From contig NZ_LR732333.1 in the NCBI RefSeq assembly GCF_902506325.1, positions 248,001 through 312,000 on the forward strand: DNA of 64,000 nucleotides, in the 5' to 3' direction. Under the pieces are notes generated by a model. It ran no database searches, was not told the DNA's origin, and worked only from the letters and a program-made list of their open reading frames with translations. The position numbers were made by a program, and so were the translations under genes. Below, piece after piece: positions 8,413 to 16,774 of the stretch; position 1 is the first letter of the stretch; each line of letters opens with the position of its first letter. Origin of the DNA: Limnobacter sp. 130 (lineage in GTDB: Bacteria; Pseudomonadota; Gammaproteobacteria; Burkholderiales; Burkholderiaceae_B).

Positions 8413-9210
8413 TTACATCACCAGTTTTGCGGCCACGGCGGTGAGGGTCGTGGCCAATACCCCGCGCAAGAACCTTTCAGGCACTGCGCGACTTAAATAA
8501 CTACCCACTGTAATGCCAGGGATCGAACCCAGCAGCAGTGCGCCCAACAAACCAAAATCAACTGTGCCCAGGCTAAAGTGACCAAACGCTGCAACAGTGG
8601 TGAGCGGCACTGCATAGGCAATGTCGGTGCCTGCGATTTCAGAGGCTTTCAGGTGTGGATACAACATGATTAACACCATGGCGCCGATCGCACCTGCGCC
8701 AATAGACGACACAGTGACCAACATACCGATGATTGCAAATGCGACCACGGTAGCGATGGTACGCGTTTTGTCTTCCAATTGCGCTTGCGGGTGGTTTTGT
8801 AGCCAATGAACAATCTTGGTTTTGAAAATAAGAACGCCCACAGTCAACATGACGCAGATGGAAATGGACCAGCGGATGAATACATCAATGGGGCTGCCTT
8901 TGCCAGCATTCTGAATATCGAGGCCATGCAGTACGGCAATCGTAATCAGCGAAGCGGGCACGCTACCCAAACACGCCAAGCCAACAATTTTCCAGTTCAC
9001 GGTGTTGCGCATGCGGTGAACCAACGTACCTGCGCCCTTGGTAATGGCTGCAAATGCCAGGTCAGTGCCCACTGCGGTCGTGGCAGGCACACCAAACATC
9101 ACCGTGAGCAGGGGGGTCATGAGCGACCCACCACCCACGCCAGTGAGGCCGACCAAAAGGCCGACCGCAAGGCCAGAAGCGACGTAGACTAAATCGATGT
9201 CAAAAGGCAC
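8413..9210 (-). CDS. TauE/SafE-family anion permease (sulfate uptake or sulfite export)
   Basis: A 265-residue membrane protein with about eight hydrophobic segments. The family repeat appears at the N-terminus (GLAVGLLVGLTGVGGGSLMT) and again in the second half (VSSIGAGAIGAMVL). TauE/SafE proteins move sulfite, sulfoacetate and related anions. As first gene of the cys operon it may supply sulfate or export excess sulfite; the direction cannot be read from the sequence. The stop abuts the cysI ATG. The start MPFDIDL lies 112 bases from the divergent cysB. Confidence 0.88.
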   Translation of the reverse strand: MPFDIDLVYVASGLAVGLLVGLTGVGGGSLMTPLLTVMFGVPATTAVGTDLAFAAITKGAGTLVHRMRNTVNWKIVGLACLGSVPASLITIAVLHGLDIQNAGKGSPIDVFIRWSISICVMLTVGVLIFKTKIVHWLQNHPQAQLEDKTRTIATVVAFAIIGMLVTVSSIGAGAIGAMVLIMLYPHLKASEIAGTDIAYAVPLTTVAAFGHFSLGTVDFGLLGALLLGSIPGITVGSYLSRAVPERFLRGVLATTLTAVAAKLVM

Positions 9211-9241
9211 GTGAAAGCTCGATGAAAATGGTTTTTTGGGA

Positions 9242-9270
9242 CTTGCAGTGTAGGCGCTTCGCCTTATAAT
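9242..9270 (+). promoter_or_regulatory. Candidate cysB promoter
   Basis: A perfect TATAAT lies at 9265-9270. A weak -35-like element (TTGCAG, 9243-9248) stands 16 bases upstream. Transcription would start near 9277, giving a leader of about 45 bases to the cysB ATG. Confidence 0.5.
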
Positions 9271-9291
9271 TCAAACGACAATATTTCCATT
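9263..9291 (-). promoter_or_regulatory. Candidate cys operon promoter (activator-dependent type)
   Basis: On the minus strand TATAAG at 9268-9263 is a good -10. The sequence 17 bases upstream (AATGGA) is a poor -35, as expected for an activator-dependent promoter. It overlaps the cysB -10. The predicted start near 9256 gives a leader of about 46 bases. Confidence 0.4.
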
Positions 9292-9295
9292 TATA

Positions 9296-9312
9296 TATTC
9301 CCTTGTGGAATA
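9296..9312. promoter_or_regulatory. Inverted repeat, candidate CysB operator
   Basis: TATTCC (9296-9301) and GGAATA (9307-9312) form a perfect 6-base inverted repeat around a 5-base spacer, and contain the T-N11-A form typical of LysR-family sites. It is centred near -48 for the cys operon promoter and inside the early transcribed region of cysB. That geometry would allow activation of one and repression of the other. Confidence 0.5.
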
Positions 9313-9322
9313 AAGGATTTTT

Positions 9323-10276
9323 ATGAACTTGCACCAACTCCGGTTTGTTCGGGAAGCGGTTCGCCACGACTTCAGCCTGACTGAGGCGGCCAAGGCTTTG
9401 TTTACCTCTCAGCCTGGTGTTTCGAAGGCAATTATCGAGTTCGAGGATGAGTTGGGCTTTCAGATTTTCAAGCGCCATGGCAAGCGAATCAAAGGCTTAA
9501 CCCCGCCCGGTGAATTGGTTTATCAAGCTTGCGAGCGGGTGTTGGCCGAGTTGGAGAACATCAAACGCGTGGGCGAAGAATTTGCAGCGCGTGAAAGCGG
9601 GCAACTAACCGTGGCGGTCACCCACACACAAGCCAGATATGTGTTGCCGCAGGCGGTGGCGGTTTTTCGCAAAAAATTTCCGAAGGTGAGGCTGATTTTG
9701 CTACAGGGAACGCCCGAGCAATTGGCCCAATGGGTGCGCAATGATCAAGCGGATTTGGCAGTGGCCACCGAGGCCTTGGCCGACGAACCCGACTTGGTGA
9801 CTTTTCCCTGTTATGACTGGGGTCACATTGCGGTTGCGCCCACTGATTCGCCTTTGTTAACGCCGTTTGTTAAAGGCGGGCGACAAATTGCTTTGGCCGA
9901 TTTCGATCAAATGCCGGTGATTACCTACGAAACGCACTTTGCTGGCCGCAAGAAAATTGATGCGGCCTTTCAAAAGGCGGGCGTTAGCATCGATTTGGTG
10001 TTGGAAGCCATTGATGCCGATGTGATTAAAACCTATGTGGGTTTGGGCTTGGGCGTGGGCATTATTGCCGAGGTGGCTTTTGATGCGTTGAAAGACAAAG
10101 GTTTGATGGCCGTGCCGGTTGACCACCTGTTCGGCCGCAACACCACGCGCATTGCTTTGCGGCAGGGCGTGTTTATGCGCACGTTGATGTACGAATTCAT
10201 TGCGGTGTTTGCGCCCATGTTGACCCCGAAGCTGATTGACCGCGTGTTGGGCGGTGGGCAGGCCTACGACATTTGA
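9323..10276 (+). CDS. cysB: CysB, LysR-type regulator of sulfur assimilation
   Basis: A 317-residue LysR-family regulator. The N-terminal winged helix-turn-helix (about 1-60: LHQLRFVREAVRHDFSLTEAAKALFTS split over two helices) has the CysB/Cbl features SQPGVSKAI and ELGFQIFKRHGKRIKGLT. The effector domain follows from about residue 90; in CysB it binds N-acetylserine or sulfate/thiosulfate. It is divergent from the cys operon, and AAAGGA lies 4 bases before the ATG. The position and N-terminus strongly support CysB over a generic LysR protein. Confidence 0.93.
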   Translation: MNLHQLRFVREAVRHDFSLTEAAKALFTSQPGVSKAIIEFEDELGFQIFKRHGKRIKGLTPPGELVYQACERVLAELENIKRVGEEFAARESGQLTVAVTHTQARYVLPQAVAVFRKKFPKVRLILLQGTPEQLAQWVRNDQADLAVATEALADEPDLVTFPCYDWGHIAVAPTDSPLLTPFVKGGRQIALADFDQMPVITYETHFAGRKKIDAAFQKAGVSIDLVLEAIDADVIKTYVGLGLGVGIIAEVAFDALKDKGLMAVPVDHLFGRNTTRIALRQGVFMRTLMYEFIAVFAPMLTPKLIDRVLGGGQAYDI

Positions 10277-10339
10277 TGCGGCGTGGTTCGGCTATGCGGT
10301 ATGGTTGATTTGCTCGGGTGCGCCTGTGCAGCTTGGCCA

Positions 10340-11239
10340 TCAGCCCCGCATGTGTTTGCGTACTACCTCGAAAATCCGCGACGTGTCCTGGCTCTTCGGT
10401 CCCTCGGCCACCAGTTCATCCAGCAACTCTGCTGTTTTAAACAACAGCGGCAAATGCAAACCTTGCCGCTTCGCAGCATCCGCCACCATGCGCACGTCTT
10501 TCGCATGCAGGTGCGCTTCAATTGAAACCGGGTCAGTGAAGCCATTTACCATGTGCGGCCCAGCCCAGTCCAATACCCGGCTTGCGGGCAAGCCCGCTTG
10601 CAGCAATTCAAGCACCACGCTTAATTCAGCGCCTTGTTCCAGTGCGTAATTCATGGCTTCGGCAATGCCCACCAACTGAATACACAGCACCATTTGATTG
10701 GCGGCTTTAATCGCTTGCCCAGCGCCCGAGGACCCCACATGGCGAATGGTTTTTCCCAAGTGCTTCAGCATGGGCTCGATCTGTTGGAATGCAGCCCAAT
10801 CACCACCTGCCATCATGCTCAGTGTTGCAGCGCGTGCGCCAGTGGCTCCGCCAGACACTGGGCAGTCGATGTAGTCGATTTGTTTTGCCTTGAGCGTGCG
10901 CGCAATTTCCGCAACAGCGGCAGCGTCAATCGTGCTGAAATCCACAACAATGGTGCCCGGTTGAGCGCATTGGGCAATGCCGCCCTCGCGAAACAGCAGC
11001 GATTGAACATCGGCGGTGTTGGTCACGTTCAATGCGATCAAACGGGTGTTCGCGCACAATGCGTCAATGCTGGGTTGCGGTTTGACAGGAAGGTCGGCAA
11101 GCGCCTGAAAAGTGGATGCATTTCGCGCCCACGCAAGCACGTTGTAACCTGCGTTGCAAAGGTGGCCCGCCATGGCGGAACCCATGTTGCCAAGGCCAAT
11201 AAAGCCGATGGTGTTTTGTGTCGGTGATGATGAATTCAT
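10340..11239 (-). CDS. 3-hydroxyisobutyrate dehydrogenase-family oxidoreductase
   Basis: A 299-residue NAD(P)-dependent beta-hydroxyacid dehydrogenase. The Rossmann motif GFIGLGNMGSAMAGHL is near the N-terminus, the substrate-binding signature DCPVSGGATGA is near residue 120, and the catalytic lysine lies in GQAIKAANQ near residue 170. Family members act on 3-hydroxyisobutyrate, tartronate semialdehyde or succinic semialdehyde; the substrate here is unknown. I chose the ATG at 11239. A TTG 51 bases upstream is possible but lacks support. A TATAAT lies only 6 bases before the ATG. Confidence 0.88.
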   Translation of the reverse strand: MNSSSPTQNTIGFIGLGNMGSAMAGHLCNAGYNVLAWARNASTFQALADLPVKPQPSIDALCANTRLIALNVTNTADVQSLLFREGGIAQCAQPGTIVVDFSTIDAAAVAEIARTLKAKQIDYIDCPVSGGATGARAATLSMMAGGDWAAFQQIEPMLKHLGKTIRHVGSSGAGQAIKAANQMVLCIQLVGIAEAMNYALEQGAELSVVLELLQAGLPASRVLDWAGPHMVNGFTDPVSIEAHLHAKDVRMVADAAKRQGLHLPLLFKTAELLDELVAEGPKSQDTSRIFEVVRKHMRG

Positions 11240-11258
11240 CACCGGATTATAGTCAGCT

Positions 11259-11555
11259 TCAGTGGGTCTGAATGCTCGGGTTTTCAGCAATGTGCAGGTC
11301 AGTTAAGCGACAGTATTGAAGCTCGCCCGTTTGCAGTTGAACCAGCACAGGGTGGCTTGTCGAGATCCAGCGGCCGAACTCGGCAATGTTGTAGGCAATA
11401 ACTGTGGCCGGTGCCATGTTCAACAACACTTCAGCCCCTACCTTGAACAACTTTGCTGTTTGGCGAAGCGTGCGTTTGCGCATCAGGGTTTGACCATCGG
11501 GGTAACGCGGGCCGAATGAATTGGCGGCGTTGGAGTAGGCGATCGTGAGGGGCAT
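11259..11555 (-). CDS. Small hypothetical protein
   Basis: A 98-residue soluble protein I do not recognise. It starts with ATG preceded by GGAGG at five bases, a strong ribosome-binding site, which is the main argument that it is real. The N-terminus resembles a nucleotide-binding or substrate-cap segment (YSNAANSFGPRYPDG). The rest is mixed alpha/beta with no membrane segment or signal peptide. It ends 19 bases before the dehydrogenase gene on the same strand, so the two may form a small operon. There are no cysteine clusters or repeats. Confidence 0.6.
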   Translation of the reverse strand: MPLTIAYSNAANSFGPRYPDGQTLMRKRTLRQTAKLFKVGAEVLLNMAPATVIAYNIAEFGRWISTSHPVLVQLQTGELQYCRLTDLHIAENPSIQTH

Positions 11556-11650
11556 GTTTGCCTCCAGGCTGGTGTGTACAGTCTATTTATACGGCACCAG
11601 CCTGAAAAGCAGTTTACCGAACATGGGGGGATAACCCGTTCAGTTTTTAT

Positions 11651-12520
11651 TTAGTGTGATGGCAGCAACAACTGGTTTTGAATCAGCATGAACAGCTCAC
11701 TGTTGGGGTCGGCAATGCTGTCGCAAATACTGAAATGGTCTGCATTCACCTGCAAGGGTGGATTCAGGCCCCAGTGCGATGCCAAATAAGCACTTTGCTC
11801 TTTGAACGCATCGGATTCCTTGGTGCCAAATGCCAGGTGCACCGGAATGGTGGGCTTGGGCATCAGTGCCGGGCTTACCATGCGGGTACGTTTCTGGTTC
11901 AGTTTCAGGTCTTTCTGAATGAAAGGCGTGTGCACCAGTGGGCTGAGGTCGTAAATGCCTGAAATGGCAATGACAGACTTCACCACATCTTGTGGCAGGT
12001 CAGAGGCCCACAGTGGCCAAAAGGCCAACGCACTCATCACACCCAAATGACCGCCCGCGGAATGACCGCACACCACAATTTGATTGGCATCGAAACCGAA
12101 ACGGTCTGCCTGGCGGTAAAGCCATTCAATACCACGCAGGGTTTGGCGCACGCTGTCTTCAATGGTGACGCGTGGAATAAGACCGTAATTGAGCAAGGCT
12201 ACCGAGTAGCCACGTGCCACATAGGGCTTGGCCAGAAAAGTGAAGTCGTATTTGTCCAGCGAACGCCAGTAGCCGCCGTGAATAAAAATCAACAGAGGCT
12301 TGCCGGGTTTGCCCGGAATGACGTCCACGGTTTCTGCTTCCGATTCGCCGAAATACTGATTCCAGAACCCGTCCAGATCAAAACGCGCGTAGCGGGACTG
12401 TTCAGCCCAGCGAGCAAAGGTTTTGGGGTGATCGGGCAGGTAAGAGCGGACGTTGTATTGGCTCTCGAGCCAAGCCACGTCGGGCTGGTTCTCGCCACTT
12501 TGGGCTTTTGTGTCGGCCAT
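11651..12520 (-). CDS. Alpha/beta hydrolase, kynurenine formamidase-like
   Basis: A 289-residue alpha/beta-hydrolase. The oxyanion-hole motif is HGGYW (about residue 83) and the nucleophile elbow is CGHSAGGH (about 155). A histidine in NADHFSICD near the C-terminus probably completes the triad. HGGxW is characteristic of arylformamidase-type esterases in tryptophan breakdown, but no other kyn gene is nearby, so the substrate remains open. I preferred the ATG at 12520 to a TTG four codons upstream; neither has a clear ribosome-binding site. There is no signal peptide, so it is likely cytoplasmic. Confidence 0.82.
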   Translation of the reverse strand: MADTKAQSGENQPDVAWLESQYNVRSYLPDHPKTFARWAEQSRYARFDLDGFWNQYFGESEAETVDVIPGKPGKPLLIFIHGGYWRSLDKYDFTFLAKPYVARGYSVALLNYGLIPRVTIEDSVRQTLRGIEWLYRQADRFGFDANQIVVCGHSAGGHLGVMSALAFWPLWASDLPQDVVKSVIAISGIYDLSPLVHTPFIQKDLKLNQKRTRMVSPALMPKPTIPVHLAFGTKESDAFKEQSAYLASHWGLNPPLQVNADHFSICDSIADPNSELFMLIQNQLLLPSH

Positions 12521-12669
12521 ATGGCAGTGCAAAAATGATTATTTGGGTTGTTGGACTGAATAAATTCGTGACACAACATACCGTAAAGGGACCCAAAAGT
12601 CCAATTTTCATGCCAATTTCGCAGTTGTTTAAACACAAAGGCAATAATTTTGTGCTTACAATGAAAAGT

Positions 12670-13842
12670 TCAGCGTTTCAATTGTTGGCTTGCCCAGTAT
12701 GCAAGCGCAGCAAAGGCCAGCACTGTGACAGCCATGGGCAGTGCGGTGCCATCATAGACCACAGAAACTGCCCAACTGGCCAATCCCCCCAAACCAAATT
12801 GCGCACAACCATACAGGGCCGAGGCCGCTCCTGCATTTTTCGGGTGCCTGCCAAGCAACTGTGCGGTGGTGTTTGGGGCAACAAACCCCAGCGAACCCAC
12901 ACACAACAGAAAGCCTGCCACCATCAGACCCAGGTTCCAACTGGCCTGGCCTGCATTCCAGGCACTGGCTAGCACCAGGGTTGCGCCCAATAAACCCAGT
13001 AGCGAGCCGGTTTTAATCAGGGGTGTGGTGCCGGTTCGTTTCACCATTCGGGTTGAGGCGTAGCCAAAAGCAACCAATGTCAGAATGTTGGAGCCAAACA
13101 GGAGTGCATAAGTTTTCTCGTTCAAGCCAAAAAATTCGATGTACACAAAGGGCGTGCCTGTGATGTACGCAAACATGGCCGCGAAGTGCGCACCACCGGC
13201 CACAATAAGCAATCTTGCATCCGGGTATTTCCAGACTGTCCAGTAACCCCGGAAGGCATGGCTTAGCGAGGTTTGCGTTCGGACTTTGCTTAATGTTTCT
13301 GGCAGCAGGGCATAGGCGGCCAGGGTACATGCGGCGCCAAACAGGGCAAGCGCAAGAAATTCATATCGCCATGAGCCCAGCTCCAGAATGTAGGCACCCA
13401 ACAGTGGCGCAACCATGGGTGCCAGCGAGGTCACCATGGCGATCATGGCCATGACACGCGCTGAATCGGTTTCGCCGAACAAATCACGAATAACTGCACG
13501 TGAAATGACCGCTGCGGCGCCGCCACCAAAGGCCTGAACCAGGCGGAACACCAGCAGCTGTTCAATGCTTTGGGCCCACATGCAGGCCACGCTGGCCAAC
13601 ACAAACACCGTGGTGCCCGCAAAAATCATTCGCCTGCGACCAAACCGGTCGGAAAGTGGTCCGTAAAACAGCATGCCCAGGGCAAACCCAGCCAGAAATA
13701 CGGTGACTGTTTGTTGAACTCGCCCTGCGGGGGCTTGAAGCTCTTCGCCAATTGCAGCAAGGCTGGGCAAATACAGGTCAATTGCCAAAGGGGCGAACGC
13801 CGCCAGCGCAGCCAGCAAAAAGAACATGGGGCGGTTGATCAC
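12670..13842 (-). CDS. Bcr/CflA-family multidrug MFS exporter
   Basis: A 390-residue major facilitator protein with about 12 hydrophobic segments. The N-terminus FAPLAIDLYLPSLAAIGEEL is the Bcr/CflA signature. The loop motif GPLSDRFGRRRMIF (about 60-73) is the conserved MFS motif A, and RLVQAFGGGAAAVISRAVIRD follows in helices 4-5. Members export bicyclomycin, chloramphenicol or sulfonamides by proton antiport. Substrate specificity cannot be predicted. It is the first gene of a minus-strand group, with its start back to back with the oxidase operon. Confidence 0.9.
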   Translation of the reverse strand: MINRPMFFLLAALAAFAPLAIDLYLPSLAAIGEELQAPAGRVQQTVTVFLAGFALGMLFYGPLSDRFGRRRMIFAGTTVFVLASVACMWAQSIEQLLVFRLVQAFGGGAAAVISRAVIRDLFGETDSARVMAMIAMVTSLAPMVAPLLGAYILELGSWRYEFLALALFGAACTLAAYALLPETLSKVRTQTSLSHAFRGYWTVWKYPDARLLIVAGGAHFAAMFAYITGTPFVYIEFFGLNEKTYALLFGSNILTLVAFGYASTRMVKRTGTTPLIKTGSLLGLLGATLVLASAWNAGQASWNLGLMVAGFLLCVGSLGFVAPNTTAQLLGRHPKNAGAASALYGCAQFGLGGLASWAVSVVYDGTALPMAVTVLAFAALAYWASQQLKR

Positions 13843-13910
13843 TGTGGGCTTCCAAAATTGGGCGATTCGGCATTGTACGCGTTGTGCGGTACTTCATTGA
13901 GCAAACTAAT

Positions 13911-13939
13911 TTGACAGACAGCACGCACCTAATTAAGGT
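13911..13939 (+). promoter_or_regulatory. Candidate promoter of the bd oxidase operon
   Basis: A perfect TTGACA (13911-13916) is followed after 17 bases by TAAGGT (13934-13939), a weak -10. It lies 65 bases before the cydA ATG. No clear FNR/ANR box was seen in the 160-base gap. Confidence 0.35.
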
Positions 13940-14004
13940 CATGAGAGTGCGATAAGTAGTAGTGCACTTGCCGTTCGAATTCAGTTGCTTTCTTGGGGTG
14001 CAGC

Positions 14005-15393
14005 ATGGAATTTACGTCGCTAGATCTTGCCCGAATCCAGTTCGCGGCCAACATTACCTTTCATATTTTGTTTCCCACAATCACCATCGGCCTTGGCTGG
14101 GTGATGTTTTATTTGCGTTGGCAGCACGTGCGTACGGGCAAGACCGAGTGGGAACAGGCCCATTACTTCTGGACCAAGATATTTGCACTGACTTTTGCCA
14201 TGGGTGTGGTGTCGGGCATCACCATGAGTTTTCAGTTTGGCACCAACTGGCCTGGATTCATGGAGAAGACAGGGAATATTTCGGGCCCCTTGCTGGGCTA
14301 TGAGGTGCTCACCGCCTTTTTTCTGGAAGCCACATTTTTAGGTGTGATGCTATTTGGCAAGCAAAGGGTGTCGCCCAAGGTTCACCTGCTTGCCACGTTT
14401 CTGGTGGCCTTTGGCACCACGCTGTCGGCTTTCTGGATTCTTGTACTGAACAGCTGGATGCAGACCCCGCAGGGGTTCGAGATCATTGATGGTCAAATGC
14501 ATGCGACCAATTGGCTGGAAATTATCTGGAATCCATCCTTCCCGTACCGATTCACCCACATGTTGTTGGCCAGTGGGCTGACTGTTTTCTTTGTGATTGC
14601 AGGTGGCAGTGCGCTTCAAATTTTGCGCAAACGTGAAAAGCCATTCACCCGGCACATGCTGAAACTGGGTGTTTATGGTGCTGCCGCACTGATTCCGATT
14701 CAGATTTTTGTGGGTGATTTGCATGGTTTGAATACCCTGAAGCATCAACCGGCGAAGGTGGCTGCCATGGAAGGTGTTTGGGAAACCGAGAAGGGTGCAC
14801 CGCTGCTGTTGTTTGCCATTCCCGATAGCGAGAAACGCACCAATCACTTTGAAATTGGCATTCCCAAAATGGCCAGTTTTATTTTGACGCACGACTTCAA
14901 CGGCGAAATCAAAGGGCTGAATGATTTCCTCAATACCCATCCGCCGGTCGGTCCTGTGTTCTTTTCATTCCGGGTTATGGTGGGCATGGGCGTGTTGATG
15001 TTGCTGGTTTCCTGGGCCTCGGTGTGGGCCTTCCGGAAAACAGGCCCAGTACTTGAGAATAAAACGCACCGGCTTATTCTTACTGCCCTGATGTTCATGA
15101 TGTTCTCGGGTTGGGTGGCCACCGTGGCGGGTTGGTGGGTGACTGAAATTGGTCGCCAACCTTATGTGGTTTATGGGGTGCTGGGCACGGCCGATGTGGT
15201 GGCCCAACATCCGCCCCAGTTGCTGGCATTCACAGTGTTGCTGTACATGGCCATGTACATTGGTCTGATCATCTCGTATGTGTGGGTGTTGCGTTACATG
15301 TTGCTGGGTGGCATTGGTTCATCAAAAAAAGTGAATTGGGGTGGGGTGCCGCCTGCCACCAAGCCAGCCGATCAACTTCGTCGTGAACAATGA
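14005..15393 (+). CDS. cydA: Cytochrome bd-type ubiquinol oxidase subunit I (CioA type)
   Basis: A 462-residue membrane subunit that oxidises ubiquinol and holds the heme groups of a bd-type oxidase. It has about nine helices. Helix 1 starts LARIQFAANITFHILFP with the heme ligand His in FHILFP, and the GRQPYVVYGVLGTADVV segment near the C-terminus is conserved. The quinol loop between helices 6 and 7 is short, the CioA or cyanide-insensitive form. The ATG at 14005 follows GGGG; an upstream in-frame TTG adds only four residues. cydB follows 17 bases later. Confidence 0.95.
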   Translation: MEFTSLDLARIQFAANITFHILFPTITIGLGWVMFYLRWQHVRTGKTEWEQAHYFWTKIFALTFAMGVVSGITMSFQFGTNWPGFMEKTGNISGPLLGYEVLTAFFLEATFLGVMLFGKQRVSPKVHLLATFLVAFGTTLSAFWILVLNSWMQTPQGFEIIDGQMHATNWLEIIWNPSFPYRFTHMLLASGLTVFFVIAGGSALQILRKREKPFTRHMLKLGVYGAAALIPIQIFVGDLHGLNTLKHQPAKVAAMEGVWETEKGAPLLLFAIPDSEKRTNHFEIGIPKMASFILTHDFNGEIKGLNDFLNTHPPVGPVFFSFRVMVGMGVLMLLVSWASVWAFRKTGPVLENKTHRLILTALMFMMFSGWVATVAGWWVTEIGRQPYVVYGVLGTADVVAQHPPQLLAFTVLLYMAMYIGLIISYVWVLRYMLLGGIGSSKKVNWGGVPPATKPADQLRREQ

Positions 15394-15410
15394 AAAAGAG
15401 GAACTGAGCC

Positions 15411-16409
15411 ATGACTTTCAATGAGTTCTTGCCGCTGCTGTTCATGGGCGTGATGGGTTTGTCACTGTTGATTTACGTTGTGCTTGATGGCTACGACCTG
15501 GGTGTGGGTCTGCTGCTGCCACATGCCACCGACGCTGAAAAAGACACCATGATCAACTCAATTGGTCCGTTTTGGGATGCCAATGAAACCTGGCTGGTTC
15601 TGGGCGTAGGCGTATTGCTGGTGGCGTTTCCAAAGGCGCACGGTGTGGTGTTGACCGCCTTGTATTTGCCAGTGACATTCATGCTGTTGGGCTTGGTGTT
15701 GCGCGGTGTGGCCTTTGACTTCCGCGTGAAGGTGGAGGTTGCCTACAAGCCTTTGTGGAATCGTATTTTTTTCATCGGCTCACTGGTCACTTCGGTTTCG
15801 CAGGGCTGGATGCTGGGCAGTTATATCACTGGTTTCTCGAACCACTGGTCGCAGTTGGTATTCAATTTGGGCGTGGCGATTACCTTGCCTTTTGCCTACA
15901 CCCTGTTGGCCAGCGGCTGGTTGATCATGAAAACCGAAGGAGATTTGATTGAAAAATCTCGCCGGTGGGGACGCATCAGTTTTTGGCCCATGTTGGCTTC
16001 AATCGCTTTTATTTCGGCCATGACCCCTTTGGTGGTGCCTGAAATTTTTGACAAGTGGTTCAGCTTCCCCAACATTGTGGCGCTGGCACCCATTCCAATC
16101 GCATCGGTGTTGTGCCTGTGGGGCATTCACCATGTGTTGAGCAGCCAGCGCCTGATGGACGCGGGTTATGGCTGGATGGTGTTTGCACTCACCGCAGCCG
16201 TGATGACATTGGCTTTCATGGGCTTGGCTTACAGCCAGTATCCCTATGTGGTGTTGAATCAGTTGACCGTGTGGGAGGCCGCTTCGTCGCCCGAGGCATT
16301 GAAGATTATTCTGGTGGGTGTGGTGATCACTTTGCCAACCATCCTCGGGTACACTGCGTTTTCTTACAAAGTGTTCTGGGGCAAGGCCAAAGAACTGTCG
16401 TATCAGTAA
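15411..16409 (+). CDS. cydB: Cytochrome bd-type ubiquinol oxidase subunit II (CioB type)
   Basis: A 332-residue polytopic protein. The start LLIYVVLDGYDLGVGLLLPH and the FWDANETWLVLGVGVLLVAFP segment (about 54-74) are signatures of CydB. It forms the heterodimer with CydA that reduces oxygen to water without proton pumping. The GAGG-containing stretch before the ATG is a usable ribosome-binding site. A DUF442-type gene follows 25 bases later on the same strand, probably in the same transcript. No CydX-like small subunit was found in the gaps. Confidence 0.94.
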   Translation: MTFNEFLPLLFMGVMGLSLLIYVVLDGYDLGVGLLLPHATDAEKDTMINSIGPFWDANETWLVLGVGVLLVAFPKAHGVVLTALYLPVTFMLLGLVLRGVAFDFRVKVEVAYKPLWNRIFFIGSLVTSVSQGWMLGSYITGFSNHWSQLVFNLGVAITLPFAYTLLASGWLIMKTEGDLIEKSRRWGRISFWPMLASIAFISAMTPLVVPEIFDKWFSFPNIVALAPIPIASVLCLWGIHHVLSSQRLMDAGYGWMVFALTAAVMTLAFMGLAYSQYPYVVLNQLTVWEAASSPEALKIILVGVVITLPTILGYTAFSYKVFWGKAKELSYQ

Positions 16410-16434
16410 CAACACACCGAAGGAATTTGTTGAA

Positions 16435-16773
16435 ATGAGCATCAGGCAACTGAGCAATGAAGTCGCAGTGTGCGGCCAAATTAGTCCCGACGATTTGGAG
16501 GCGATTGCAGAACTGGGCTTTAAAACCATTGTGAACAATCGGCCCGATCACGAAGTGGGTGCGCAACTTGCCCATGCTGTGATTGAAGCCAAGGCAAAAA
16601 GTCTGGGTTTGGCAATTCATTACTTGCCGATGGAAGTAGGTCAGCCACCGTCGGAAATATTGCTTGAAGATTTCAAGCGTATTCTGGATGCAGCAGAAAA
16701 GCCGGTGCTGGCGTATTGCCGCAGTGGTAACCGGTCTGGTCAAATTTATATGGGTGCCTGTGCACTGAAGTAA
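16435..16773 (+). CDS. DUF442/TIGR01244-family phosphatase-fold sulfurtransferase-like protein
   Basis: A 112-residue protein of the family also found fused to beta-lactamase-like persulfide hydrolases (Blh). It has the tyrosine-phosphatase fold with the P-loop CRSGNRSG near the C-terminus (cysteine about residue 97) and the N-terminal strand AVCGQISPDDLEAIAELGFKTIVNNRPD-type sequence in two parts. Members are thought to act in sulfide or persulfide handling. The chemistry here is unproven. It lies 25 bases after cydB, so a link to protection of the oxidase or to sulfide tolerance is plausible. It ends tail to tail with the SRPBCC gene. Confidence 0.85.
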   Translation: MSIRQLSNEVAVCGQISPDDLEAIAELGFKTIVNNRPDHEVGAQLAHAVIEAKAKSLGLAIHYLPMEVGQPPSEILLEDFKRILDAAEKPVLAYCRSGNRSGQIYMGACALK

Positions 16774-16774
16774 T

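Noticed and set aside
7453-8496. A 347-codon open frame opposite cysI
   Set aside because: It is antisense to cysI and overlaps two genes; its start lacks a ribosome-binding site and it has no recognisable motif.
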